Positions 9,360 through 18,663 of a stretch of DNA of 64,000 nucleotides are shown here, piece after piece. This DNA is from Bacilliculturomica massiliensis. GTDB lineage: Bacteria; Bacillota; Clostridia; Peptostreptococcales; Anaerovoracaceae. The notes under the pieces were generated by a model that saw only the letters and a list, made by a program, of their open reading frames with translations, did no database searches and had not been told where the DNA came from. Positions within the stretch are counted from its first letter, which is position 1, and each line of letters begins with the position of its first letter. Where the stretch lies: contig NZ_LR027603.1 of NCBI RefSeq assembly GCF_900605495.1, forward strand, positions 1,241,997-1,305,996. The letters are read 5' to 3'. Both the position numbers and the translations under genes were made by a program.

Positions 9360-12300
9360 TTACGTCTCGTTCTGCGGGTTCAGGAGTCTGCACAGCGTGG
9401 AGCACAGGATCTCCGGGTCCACAGGCTTGGCAATGTGCGCGTCCATGCCGGCCCGCAGCGCATCCTGCACGTCCTCGTCAAAGGCGTTGGCTGTCATGGC
9501 GACGATGGGGACTGCTCTGACGGCGCCTGAATCCTCTAATTTCCGGATCGCCCGGGTAGCTTCGTATCCATCCATATTTGGCATTCGAACATCCATCAGG
9601 ATCAGATCGTAGATCCCGCCTCCTGACTTTACCTTCTCCACTGCTTCCGCTCCGTCGCATGCCTCGTCTGCCAGGATCCCCATGGCCTCCAGCATCATGC
9701 CGGCGATCTCTCTGTTCAGCTCATTATCCTCCGCCAGAAGGACCCTGCAGCCTGCGAAGCTGACCGGACTGATGGGGCCGTCACAACTGTTCCAATTTTG
9801 TTCTCCGCCCAATCCCCTGAGCAGAGAGCAGATCTTGGAACGATAAAAAGGTTTGGAGAGAAACGCCGTCACGCCGGCCTCTCTGGCCTCTCCTTCCGAC
9901 TCGGCCCAGTCGCTGTCAGTCAGCAGGACGATGGGACATTCCGGTCCGATTTCCTTCCGAATGCACTGCAGCGTCTCCATTCCTTCCACGCAGATCTTCC
10001 AGTCCACCAGCACGATCCGGAACGGATCTGTTCCGGCATTCTCCCCCGCGGCGGCGGCAGCGCCGCTGCCGGCTGCATACTGCGTGCGAAGTCCCAGATC
10101 GCGAAACAGTTCGGCGGCCTCTTCACATGTCTTTTCCTCACTGTATGCGATCAGACAGCGGGCCCCGATCCATTCCTGAGGCGCTTCTTCCCGCGGTGCA
10201 TCCTGCAGCCGCAGCGGCAGCCGGACAGTAAATACGGACCCCTCGTTGGGGCTGCTCTCCACCTGGATCTCGCCGTTGAGCAGATCCACGATATTTTTTG
10301 TGATGGCCATTCCCAGACCGGTTCCAGTGATCCTGCTGCCGGTGGAATCATGGGCCCGCTCGAAGGGCTGAAACAGTTTTTCCAGGAATTCTGCGCTCAT
10401 GCCCACTCCTGTGTCGGAGCATCGGAACAGATAAACTGCGTATTCCCTGCGGCTGCTTTCCTCCTGGTCGATGTCGATCCTGATGCTGCCGCCCTCCGGC
10501 GTGTACTTTACCGCGTTGCTCAGAATATTGATATAGATCTGCCGGATGCGCAGTGGATCGCCCAGCACGCTTTCGTTTTTCAGCATGGCCAGCCGCAGAT
10601 CGAGCCGCTGCTTTCTGGCTTCTGCCTGAGAACGTACCAGCTCGACCGTTTCCACGGTCAGTTCGGCAAAGTTGAAAGCTTCGTCCCGGAGGGAGAGCTT
10701 TCCGCTTTCGATCTTCGACATATCCAGCACGTCGTTGATCAGGCTGAGCAGATGATTTCCGGAAAGTCTGATTTTTCTCAGACATTCCAGCACCCGCTGC
10801 CGGTCTTCCAGATGCGCTTCTGCGATGGCGGTCATCCCGATGACCGCGTTCATCGGCGTGCGGATATCATGGCTCATATTGGACAGGAAGCGGCTTTTGG
10901 CATCGTTGGCCTCCCTGGCGTTATCCAGCGCGCTCTGCAGGACCTGCCGCCGCTGTTCCTCCTCATAGCGCTGCTCGTCCACACGGCGGGATATGAGGAC
11001 TGCCAGCCGGTCGTCTGAATAGGGATTGTCAACGTAAATGATCTGTGTTGATGTCCAGTGATAACTGCCGTCTGTGAGCCGCTGTCTGGCCTCCAGAAAA
11101 ACCTCGTTCTTTTCACGGCCCAGCGTACCGCGGAGGTTCTCGGGCGTGAAGAACTCTTTAAACTTTTCCAGGTTCTCCGGATGCACGGTCTTCGTCATAT
11201 CTTCAAATAATTTACTGTAAGTTTTCTGGTCGCCCAGGCCGAGCATCAGACCGGATTTTATATAGATGAAGTTAAGCGTGTCCTGGGTAAGATTCATGCT
11301 GATGATCACAGGATAGGCGTTTGACAGCGCGCCCACCAGCGTGAGACGCTCCTGAAGTTTCTCGCGTTCCGCATCTTCCTCTGCCAGTTTCTCTCTGGTG
11401 ATATCGTGGAATGCGGCGATGAAAACGTCGATCCCGTTTTCATCGGGAGTCATTTCGATAATCCCGGATGCCCAGAAGTAATCGCCGTTCCCTTTGGACA
11501 GACGGTTCTCAAAAATACTTTTGCGGCGGCCTGCCGCAGCGTCGCGGAAAAGCTGCTCGATCCGATCGTAGTCTTCCGGATAGACCACATCACGGAGAGA
11601 TCTGCCGCTCAGCGCGTCGTTGGGGGAGTCCGCCGGATAATCCAGCAGGCGAAGTCCCTCATCGTTGAGCTGAAGGATGCGATAGGGAGGTTCCACATTC
11701 AGCACCGCGATACCCTCCGGCAGCGCGTTGTACAGATGGCCGATATAGTTAGCCTGATTGGTCAGCTTCCGGTTGGTCCGATTCACATATCTGATGTAGA
11801 AGGCAGCCAGCAGAAGAATACTGAACAGAACGCTGCCCACCAATGCCAGCGAGCGCAGCAGAATGCTGTTCGTCTGGGCTTCCACCACATCTTTGGGAAT
11901 GATCGAGACCAAATACCAGTCAGACTGCAGCACAAGGGGCGTGTAGCAGAACACATTTTCTTCTCCCTGATAGGTGAAAACTGCCCATCCTGTCCGAAAC
12001 TGTTCCAGCGACTGCGCAAATTCCTTCAGACTCTCCCCGTCGTTTTCCGAGACCGGCAGCATGTCAAATAAATTTTGGACCGTCTTATTGCTCTTGGGAT
12101 GAGTGGCGCGGATCAGAATATCTCCCTTCGTGTTTACCACGTAGGAAAAGCCCGCGTTGTTGTAAAAAGATAGGCTGAAGGTATCCACGATGCTTCCCAC
12201 TTCAAACTCTTTCAGAAGCCAGGCCTCCGTCCCGTCCCTCAGAGTGATTTTTGAGAACAGATCAAAGACATTGACTCCAGTCACGCTGCTGATATGAGGA

Positions 12301-12743
12301 TCGATGATCCCATTTTCCGTTTCTTCTTCCGACAAAGCCTCCGCCGCTTTTTCGTCGATCTCTATATCGGAAGGCAGGCTTGTTCCCTCCGGCAGGTACA
12401 GACTGATCCCCCCTGCCCGGGCGTAGAATGACAGCAGCTGTTCCAGCCCCTCATCTTTCGGCGTATATTTCTTCACGTAGGGAGCCAGACTTTCCATGAA
12501 TTCATATTCATCCTGAAGCTGGATCCTCAGGGCGCCGCAGCCCTGACTGGTGCTCTCCATGATCGTGTTGACAGACTGCTCCCACAACTCTGTTTTCACG
12601 CCCTGTACGAACAGCAGGGTCAGAATGCAGAGAATGACGCCGACTGCGGCGGCCAGCAATGCTATTTTTTTCCTGATATCCCTGCTTTCCTTTTTTGCAG
12701 CCACCGCTCTCACCATCCTTTCACGGACTGTTCGTCCATCCAC
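9360..12743 (-). CDS. Membrane-bound hybrid histidine kinase with Cache-like sensor, two PAS domains and two receivers
   Basis: 1127 residues. Order: membrane segment about 27-47, extracellular Cache-like sensor about 48-295, and membrane segment about 297-317. PAS domains follow at about 335-455 and 475-600, then the dimerisation/phosphoacceptor domain with His near 622 (SHDIRTPMN). The ATPase domain has N-box NILSNAVKYTPEGG and G boxes DTGVGM and GTGLGMAI. A first, weaker receiver has its Asp near 909 (VLVDWK), and a second, canonical receiver has its Asp near 1046 (LILMDVRMPNMDGYEA). It has no DNA-binding output, so it must signal through partners. The ATG at 12743 overlaps the upstream binding-protein gene by 34 bases; another in-frame ATG at 12716 overlaps its stop (ATGGTGA), so the start is uncertain. 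Confidence 0.88.
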   Translation of the reverse strand: MDGRTVRERMVRAVAAKKESRDIRKKIALLAAAVGVILCILTLLFVQGVKTELWEQSVNTIMESTSQGCGALRIQLQDEYEFMESLAPYVKKYTPKDEGLEQLLSFYARAGGISLYLPEGTSLPSDIEIDEKAAEALSEEETENGIIDPHISSVTGVNVFDLFSKITLRDGTEAWLLKEFEVGSIVDTFSLSFYNNAGFSYVVNTKGDILIRATHPKSNKTVQNLFDMLPVSENDGESLKEFAQSLEQFRTGWAVFTYQGEENVFCYTPLVLQSDWYLVSIIPKDVVEAQTNSILLRSLALVGSVLFSILLLAAFYIRYVNRTNRKLTNQANYIGHLYNALPEGIAVLNVEPPYRILQLNDEGLRLLDYPADSPNDALSGRSLRDVVYPEDYDRIEQLFRDAAAGRRKSIFENRLSKGNGDYFWASGIIEMTPDENGIDVFIAAFHDITREKLAEEDAEREKLQERLTLVGALSNAYPVIISMNLTQDTLNFIYIKSGLMLGLGDQKTYSKLFEDMTKTVHPENLEKFKEFFTPENLRGTLGREKNEVFLEARQRLTDGSYHWTSTQIIYVDNPYSDDRLAVLISRRVDEQRYEEEQRRQVLQSALDNAREANDAKSRFLSNMSHDIRTPMNAVIGMTAIAEAHLEDRQRVLECLRKIRLSGNHLLSLINDVLDMSKIESGKLSLRDEAFNFAELTVETVELVRSQAEARKQRLDLRLAMLKNESVLGDPLRIRQIYINILSNAVKYTPEGGSIRIDIDQEESSRREYAVYLFRCSDTGVGMSAEFLEKLFQPFERAHDSTGSRITGTGLGMAITKNIVDLLNGEIQVESSPNEGSVFTVRLPLRLQDAPREEAPQEWIGARCLIAYSEEKTCEEAAELFRDLGLRTQYAAGSGAAAAAGENAGTDPFRIVLVDWKICVEGMETLQCIRKEIGPECPIVLLTDSDWAESEGEAREAGVTAFLSKPFYRSKICSLLRGLGGEQNWNSCDGPISPVSFAGCRVLLAEDNELNREIAGMMLEAMGILADEACDGAEAVEKVKSGGGIYDLILMDVRMPNMDGYEATRAIRKLEDSGAVRAVPIVAMTANAFDEDVQDALRAGMDAHIAKPVDPEILCSTLCRLLNPQNET

Positions 12744-13987
12744 GCCAGAGCCGTTTCCAGCTGCTCTCCTGAGAGCAGACGCTTTGACACTTCTGCGGTC
12801 AGATTCCAGATCGGCAGGTCCAGCAGACTGTCCGTTCCGATGACTGTCCGGCCCGCTTCATAGCATGGGATCAAAGGCCGTATCTCTTTCAGGGCAGAAG
12901 GCGTTCCGCCGTTCAGCGGGCTGAAGGAAGACTGCTCATCTGCAAACTTCTGAATATTTTCCCGCTGAGTAAAAAATTCCACAAATCTGACGGCGGCGTC
13001 TGTGTGTTCGCTGCCTGCGTTCACGCTCAGCCGGGTATCTGCGTTTATGACCAGATAAGAGCCGTCCTTCAGCGCCGGATAAGGGACCACTTCAAAGGCG
13101 AAATCCGGCTGCATTCCGGCTACCCGGCCGGCGGCCCAGGCGCCGGTCAGCATAAACGGAGAACCTCCGTCCATAAATTCGTTCAGATCATCTGAAGTTT
13201 TATTCGTGTTCAGCGCTTTATCAGCGTCGATATAGCCTCTGTCGATCAGTTCCTTCGCCACTTCAAACCCCGGGCGCAGATATTGGCTCAACTTCTCACT
13301 TCCGCCGTTGAGCCGTTCAAATGCATCTCTCTGAAGCTGGTCCCGGTATGCGGGAAAAAATCCTGTGCCTATGGCCAGTGTTTTCAGCGAGATATCGTTG
13401 TTGGCGATGATGGGAACGATACCCTGTTCTTTGAAATATCCGCAGACGCTTTCCCACTGATCCAGATTCTGCGGCACTTCCTGGCCGTGCTCTTTCAAAA
13501 GGTCCAGATTGCAATAGAGACCGAAGACAGAGACAGTGGTGGGGACCCAGTAGATAGATCCGTCGCTCTCTTCTATCTGACTGAGGATGCTGTCCATATA
13601 AGCTGGGATCGTTTTCATGCCGGACAAGTCCGCCAGCATCCCCTCGCCCATCAGTTTCAGTGTGATGTCGTGGTTCACCATGAACACATCATCCCCCCGG
13701 CCGGCGGCCATCCGCTTGTCCAGAGCTTCAAAATATTCGTTTCCCTTCAGACTTTCGTAGGACACACGGATATCCGGGTTTTCTTCCATGAAATCTGAGA
13801 TGATATCTTCGATGACGGCGACATTTTCAGGCTCGTATTTATTTCCGAAAAAAGTGATCGACGTGATATTTTTATTGGATTCGGGATAATTCACCACCGG
13901 ATTCTTGTGGCCGCAGCCTGTCAGCACAAGGATCGCGGCCAAAGCTGCCGCGCACATCCGTCCTGTTTTCGATTTTCCTTTCAGCAC
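12710..13987 (-). CDS. Family 1 extracellular solute-binding lipoprotein without a permease
   Basis: 425 residues from the GTG at 13987, which has GGGAGG 6 bases upstream. A longer frame from a GTG at 14032 overlaps the kinase gene upstream and lacks such a site. There is a lipoprotein signal with lipobox LTGC (Cys25). The body resembles sugar-type ABC binding proteins: SITFFGNKYEPENVAVIEDI near the start, GRGDDVFMVNHD, a YWVPTTVSVFGLYCNLDLL hinge region and the MLTGAWAAG segment. No ABC permease or ATPase lies nearby. It is placed between two hybrid histidine kinases, so it more likely presents a ligand to the membrane kinase than feeds a transporter. That role is inference. Confidence 0.85.
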   Translation of the reverse strand: MLKGKSKTGRMCAAALAAILVLTGCGHKNPVVNYPESNKNITSITFFGNKYEPENVAVIEDIISDFMEENPDIRVSYESLKGNEYFEALDKRMAAGRGDDVFMVNHDITLKLMGEGMLADLSGMKTIPAYMDSILSQIEESDGSIYWVPTTVSVFGLYCNLDLLKEHGQEVPQNLDQWESVCGYFKEQGIVPIIANNDISLKTLAIGTGFFPAYRDQLQRDAFERLNGGSEKLSQYLRPGFEVAKELIDRGYIDADKALNTNKTSDDLNEFMDGGSPFMLTGAWAAGRVAGMQPDFAFEVVPYPALKDGSYLVINADTRLSVNAGSEHTDAAVRFVEFFTQRENIQKFADEQSSFSPLNGGTPSALKEIRPLIPCYEAGRTVIGTDSLLDLPIWNLTAEVSKRLLSGEQLETALAWMDEQSVKGW

Positions 13988-14018
13988 ACCAGCCCTCCCT
14001 GTCGGATCCAGCGATCGA

Positions 14019-17000
14019 TTATTTGTCCGCACCGGTCAGCACCTGGTTCAAAGTGTTTCTCAGGATCACCATGTCGATGGGTTTGGACACGTGAGCGTTC
14101 ATTCCGGCTTCCAGCGCCGCCCGGATGTCCTCCGAGAAGGCGTTGGCTGTCATGGCGATGATCGGGACGGCGGCGGCATCGTCCCTCTGGGCCGACCGTA
14201 TCGCCCGGGCTGCCTCGTAACCGTTCATCACCGGCATCTGGATATCCATCAAGACAGCGTCGTAAGTGCCCGGCGCCGCGTCCAGAAACGCCCGGACCGC
14301 CTGAGCGCCGTCTGTCCTGACGACGGTCCGCGCACCGTGCATCATAAGCAGCTCGCTGAGGATCTCCGCGTTCAGCGGGTTATCCTCGGCGGCCAGAAAA
14401 CATCGGCCCGACAGGATGTTGTCTCCTTCGGAGGCGGCCAGCTTCGAACAGCCTTCCGCGTCCTCACCCTTCGGCACCGCCTCGCATTCCAGCTCCACCC
14501 GGAAAGTGGTGCCCCGGTGGATATGGCTTTCCACCGTCACCCTGCCGCCCATCAGATCTACCAGCCCTTTCATGATGCTCAGCCCCAGACCGGTCCCTTC
14601 CACCCAAGAAGTATTTTTGTCACGGGTGAATGGATCAAAGATGTGGGCCAGGAATTCCTCCTGCATTCCCACTCCGGTATCGCTGACTGTAAAACGGTAG
14701 CGGACCCGCCCCTGGCCGTTGAGCGGCGGCAGTTCTTCCGTGAGAAAATCCACCCTGCCGCCCTCCGGCGTAAACTTCACCGCGTTGCTCAGTATATTGA
14801 TGAGGATCTGGCTGATCCGCAGCGGATCTCCATAGAAACACCTGTGGCTGATGTCCGTGGTCCGGGCGGAGAAGATCAGTCCCTGATCTCCGGCCTGAGG
14901 CGCGATGATGGCGGAAAGCTGCTCAAGCAGCTCCGGCAGGAACACTTTTATGTGGTTCAGCGCGATCTGAGAACGCTCGATCTTGTTCATATCGAGAATA
15001 TCGTTGATGAGACTCAGGAGATGTCTGGAAGATATGTTGATCTTTTTCAGGCAGTCTTTTACCCGATCCCGCTGATCCAGATGCGCCTCCGCCAGCGTCG
15101 TCATGCCCACGATGGCGTTCATCGGCGTACGGATATCGTGGCTCATGGACGCCAGGAAATCGCCTTTTGCCCGGCTGGCTTCCTCGGCCAGAGCCAGGGC
15201 GTCCTCCAGCGCCTTCTTTGTGCGCCGTTCAGATGAGATCATGTCGGTCACATCCGCCCGCACCAGACAGATGGTTCTGTGATTTTCATCGCCCCAGAGC
15301 ACGTTCACCTGTTTGTATCTGGGCTGATCTTCCGAACAATAGGGGAATACAAAGTCATAGCCGGACGGCCTTTCTTTGAGCCGCCGCATCATGGTCTCCA
15401 GCCGGAAACTTTCCTCCACGCCGGCGGCCTGATCATCCAGTTTGTAATAACCTGCAAGTCTTGCCACAGAGGCGTCGTAATTTTTCATCGTATAGGGAGG
15501 CAGATTTTCCAGTACTGTCTGCCGGGTATACATGGTGAGCCGGCCGCTGCGGATATCCACAAATCCCATCAATTCAAAGGTATATGCCATCATATTCAGC
15601 AGGGACTGCTGTTCTCTCAGGGAATTTGTGATGTCGGTTCTCGCCAGACAGACGCGGCCCAGCCGCAGATCGGCGGCGTAGATCGTCAGATTTTTCGTGA
15701 GCACGTCCCCTTTTTCACTGACGATCGAATAGGAGAAGGAATAAGAACCTTCGCGGGTGAGCCGATCAAGCATGTAATCCTGATTTAACATCTTGGCCGT
15801 ATTTTTTTTATCCTTTGGGACCACCTGCTCCCGGAGCATGTAATCTACTGCTTCCGAGTGAGACCCGCAGCGCTTTGCCGGCACGTCGCCCGCGGACCTG
15901 GCGCTGGACAGAACTGTAGTACGGTCCCGCTGCAGATCCACGTCCACCACCAGATCGCAGCTGGCAAGAGACAACTGATGCAGGATGCGATCTGATATGA
16001 TCTGCTCAGTGACGTCCGTCACTTTCAAAATGCCGGTGATATCTCCCGTATCGGGCGTTTCCACCAGATTCACATTAAACTGAACATAACGGCCCCGCTC
16101 CTCCTGGGGCAGCTTGATATAGCACCGCTGGATCAGTTCCGTGTCGTTTCTCTCAAAAGCGGCCATAGTCGGGGCGTTTAGATAAGTATTCAGAAAGCTT
16201 CGACGTTCCGCTTCGTCGACCACAAGACTGCCGATCCCGGCGAAGAAATCCTCGCGAACCGATCCGAAGGTCTGCAGAAGACCGGAATTGGTACGGTCCA
16301 CGATCTCCAGGATCCGATTCTGCGTAATATTGCAGTGTCCGATGATCAGCGCGTCGGGATCAGGCGACTGATAATGCCGCCGGATCAGCTCCCGGTACTG
16401 TCTGCGCAGTTCTTCTTTTTCTTCCCGTTCTCCGGTCATGTCGTGATACACAGCGTAGATCCGCATCTCTCCGCCCTCGTTCTGGATCAGCGACAGCGTG
16501 TTCTTCACCCACAGATAATCGTCCCTGCCCTTTTTCAGCCGGTATACGATCTCGCAGTGGCTGTCTCCGCTCTCCAGATAAGCGGCCATCCGCCGGCTCA
16601 CCTCATCCCGGTCGTCCGGATGGACGCCGTTCATCGCATTGTCCCTGTACAGTTCCCATGCCTCTTCCAGCGTCATGCCGGTCATGGCTGCGAACCCGTC
16701 GGACAAAAATTCAGGACGCATGCTGCCGTCTCTCTCATAACTGATAACGCCTACCCCTCCGGGCAGATTTTTCACCAGCGTCTGAAAATACCGCTCCAAG
16801 CGCTCTATCTCTTTGCGGGCGCTCACTTCGTCGGTAACGTCACGGACATATTTTATATAGGCGGGAATACCGTTCCAGTCCGTCTCCCTAAAACGGGTGC
16901 TGAAAAACCGGTCCGACTCTTTGACCGCCATCATGTGTTCTTCCCCGTTTGGCTCGTTGCCGGTCAGAGTGCAGAATTCGCAGGGCCGGTCCCTGCCATG

Positions 17001-18368
17001 CAGCGCGGCGTAGCATTTCTGTCCCACGCAATTGGCGTCCTTCAGAAAGAGACATTTTGACTCATTTACATAGAGCAGATCGTAATTCTCTCGGTCGATC
17101 ACGTAAATGCCGTCCGCCGTTTCATTTGCGATGCTCTGAAAGAGCCGCGTCTCAGCGGACATCCCGGTGTAGACCACGTACAGCTTCGCATTTTCGCTTT
17201 TCGGGCCGATGCGTCGGCTGTTCAGATGGACCCAGATCAGGCCGCCGTTCTTGTGGTGGATGCGGCAAGCCACATCCCTGGCGTCTCCGTTCTCCATCAC
17301 CGCTCTCAGCGTCACAAAAACGCGCTGGCGATCCGCTTCATAGACCAGATCCAGCGAGTTTTCCCGGATCATTTCTTCATATTCCTCACGGGTATAACCG
17401 GTCAGCTCGATCACTCCGTCCGATAAAAAATCAGCCTTCAGCCCGGTTCCCGCAAAGCGATAACTGGCGATCCCTCCCGGTATGGAGTTGACTAGATGCT
17501 CCATTTCCAGCTGTGATTCTTTCAGAGCGGAAATATTGTGGAACACGCAATGGAGCAGCGGACAGCCGTCTTCTTCGCCGATCCATTTGATCTGTACACG
17601 GACCCAGACGATGTGCCCGTCCCGATGCTGTTTGCGGAATTCAAATTCGGAGCTTCCCCTGCTTTGGATCACTTCCGCCGCTTTTTCCAGAACCATGGGC
17701 GTGTCTTCCCGGTAAGTCATCTCCGCCGCGTCTTTTTTTACCAGACTTCTGTATTCCTCTGTGGTATATCCCGACAGTTCCGGCACGCCGTCTGAGAAGT
17801 AAACGGTCTCAAAGATGTCCGTCACCTTGTAGATCGCCACCCCTCCCGGTATGGCGTTGATGATATCCTGCATCTTCTCATTGGCGTTTGCCAGCTCTTT
17901 CTCCAGCTCTTTCTGTTCGGTCACATCGCTGAATACCACATAGATCAAGACTACGCCGTCCTTCTGACGTTTTACCGAGCCCTCCGCGTGGATCCACCGG
18001 TATTCGCCCCGTTTATCGTTGAAGATCCGACAGGTATGCTGCAGAGCGGTACAGTCTGCCGACAGGGTCCTCAGCTTTTCCTTCAGCCCCGGCACGTCCT
18101 CCTGGTGTACGCCCAGGAGCTCCGTTTCCCTCTGGACCTGAGAAATATGCTCGTCGGAATATCCTAATATCTCATAAAAAGCCGGATTGTGAAAAACCGG
18201 AAGGATCCGGCCCTCATCCAGACGGTATACGCAAAGACCGCTGGGGATGCTGCTCAGAATCCTTTCCATCGCCTCGCTGTCCGACGAATACTGCCGATCT
18301 TGTCCGCCCCCTGCAGCGTCCCCGCGCTCAACTCCCATTCGTTCACCAGAGACAGGTCTTTCCCACAT
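14019..18368 (-). CDS. Large soluble multi-PAS hybrid histidine kinase
   Basis: 1449 residues from the ATG at 18368, which has AAAGGAGG ten bases before it; the frame is open to 18536 without a ribosome site. No membrane segment is seen. From the N-terminus there are five recognisable PAS domains (about 35-150, 165-280, 285-400, 405-530, 535-655) and about three more PAS-like modules up to residue 1055. The fourth carries a Cys cluster near 445-463 (KCYAALHGRDRPCEFC), possibly metal-binding. The phosphoacceptor His lies near 1074 (SHDIRTPMN). An ATPase domain (NILSNAVKFTPEGG, DTGVGM, GTGLGLSI) and a receiver with Asp near 1371 (VLMDIQMPVMNGYEA) follow. It is the first gene of the three-gene sensory operon, and many of its PAS domains may sense different cytoplasmic cues. 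Confidence 0.87.
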   Translation of the reverse strand: MWERPVSGERMGVERGDAAGGGQDRQYSSDSEAMERILSSIPSGLCVYRLDEGRILPVFHNPAFYEILGYSDEHISQVQRETELLGVHQEDVPGLKEKLRTLSADCTALQHTCRIFNDKRGEYRWIHAEGSVKRQKDGVVLIYVVFSDVTEQKELEKELANANEKMQDIINAIPGGVAIYKVTDIFETVYFSDGVPELSGYTTEEYRSLVKKDAAEMTYREDTPMVLEKAAEVIQSRGSSEFEFRKQHRDGHIVWVRVQIKWIGEEDGCPLLHCVFHNISALKESQLEMEHLVNSIPGGIASYRFAGTGLKADFLSDGVIELTGYTREEYEEMIRENSLDLVYEADRQRVFVTLRAVMENGDARDVACRIHHKNGGLIWVHLNSRRIGPKSENAKLYVVYTGMSAETRLFQSIANETADGIYVIDRENYDLLYVNESKCLFLKDANCVGQKCYAALHGRDRPCEFCTLTGNEPNGEEHMMAVKESDRFFSTRFRETDWNGIPAYIKYVRDVTDEVSARKEIERLERYFQTLVKNLPGGVGVISYERDGSMRPEFLSDGFAAMTGMTLEEAWELYRDNAMNGVHPDDRDEVSRRMAAYLESGDSHCEIVYRLKKGRDDYLWVKNTLSLIQNEGGEMRIYAVYHDMTGEREEKEELRRQYRELIRRHYQSPDPDALIIGHCNITQNRILEIVDRTNSGLLQTFGSVREDFFAGIGSLVVDEAERRSFLNTYLNAPTMAAFERNDTELIQRCYIKLPQEERGRYVQFNVNLVETPDTGDITGILKVTDVTEQIISDRILHQLSLASCDLVVDVDLQRDRTTVLSSARSAGDVPAKRCGSHSEAVDYMLREQVVPKDKKNTAKMLNQDYMLDRLTREGSYSFSYSIVSEKGDVLTKNLTIYAADLRLGRVCLARTDITNSLREQQSLLNMMAYTFELMGFVDIRSGRLTMYTRQTVLENLPPYTMKNYDASVARLAGYYKLDDQAAGVEESFRLETMMRRLKERPSGYDFVFPYCSEDQPRYKQVNVLWGDENHRTICLVRADVTDMISSERRTKKALEDALALAEEASRAKGDFLASMSHDIRTPMNAIVGMTTLAEAHLDQRDRVKDCLKKINISSRHLLSLINDILDMNKIERSQIALNHIKVFLPELLEQLSAIIAPQAGDQGLIFSARTTDISHRCFYGDPLRISQILINILSNAVKFTPEGGRVDFLTEELPPLNGQGRVRYRFTVSDTGVGMQEEFLAHIFDPFTRDKNTSWVEGTGLGLSIMKGLVDLMGGRVTVESHIHRGTTFRVELECEAVPKGEDAEGCSKLAASEGDNILSGRCFLAAEDNPLNAEILSELLMMHGARTVVRTDGAQAVRAFLDAAPGTYDAVLMDIQMPVMNGYEAARAIRSAQRDDAAAVPIIAMTANAFSEDIRAALEAGMNAHVSKPIDMVILRNTLNQVLTGADK

Positions 18369-18428
18369 ACCTGTTCTTCCTCCTTTACCATTTACAGCAC
18401 TTACCTTTTTGATAAGGCATCGGTGCAC

Positions 18429-18468
18429 GAAAGGCTGTCCCACAGTGCTCCGAATGCTTGAGCCTTTC
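18429..18468 (-). other. Hairpin in the leader of the sensory operon
   Basis: On the minus strand, GAAAGGCT (18468-18461) pairs exactly with AGCCTTTC (18436-18429) across a 24-base loop. It lies within a leader of about 120 bases between the predicted start of transcription near 18490 and the ATG at 18368. No known riboswitch class was recognised. Confidence 0.4.
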
Positions 18469-18496
18469 TCCGGCGGCTCTGGCCATATATTATTTA

Positions 18497-18525
18497 AGTT
18501 TAGCATACAACGAGAAGCGGTGCAA
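18497..18525 (-). promoter_or_regulatory. Promoter of the sensory operon
   Basis: On the minus strand, TTGCAC (18525-18520) and TAAACT (18502-18497) are 17 bases apart, with a TG one base before the -10 (TGCTAAACT), an extended -10 element. Confidence 0.65.
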
Positions 18526-18585
18526 TCTTTTGCCAACGATCGGATGCGGCGGTCATTTCAGCGTCGCTTCTGTTGAATGATCAAA

Positions 18586-18627
18586 GCAAAAACAGCAGCA
18601 GCATCTGCTTGGATGCCGCTGCCGCTG
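18586..18627 (-). terminator. Terminator after queA
   Basis: On the minus strand, a 13-bp stem with two G-U pairs (18624-18612 with 18605-18593) and a 6-base loop is followed by TTTTTGC. It ends the ruvC-to-queA transcript before the sensory operon promoter. Confidence 0.75.
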
Positions 18628-18663
18628 CTGTGTTCAGCATATTGCGGTTGAGATTGTCGGGTT

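Noticed and set aside
18369-18490. A cyclic-di-GMP riboswitch in the leader of the sensory operon, suggested by GGGAC and a GGAGCAC stretch.
   Set aside because: The conserved GCACAGGGCAAA-like core is missing and the stems do not match the known class.
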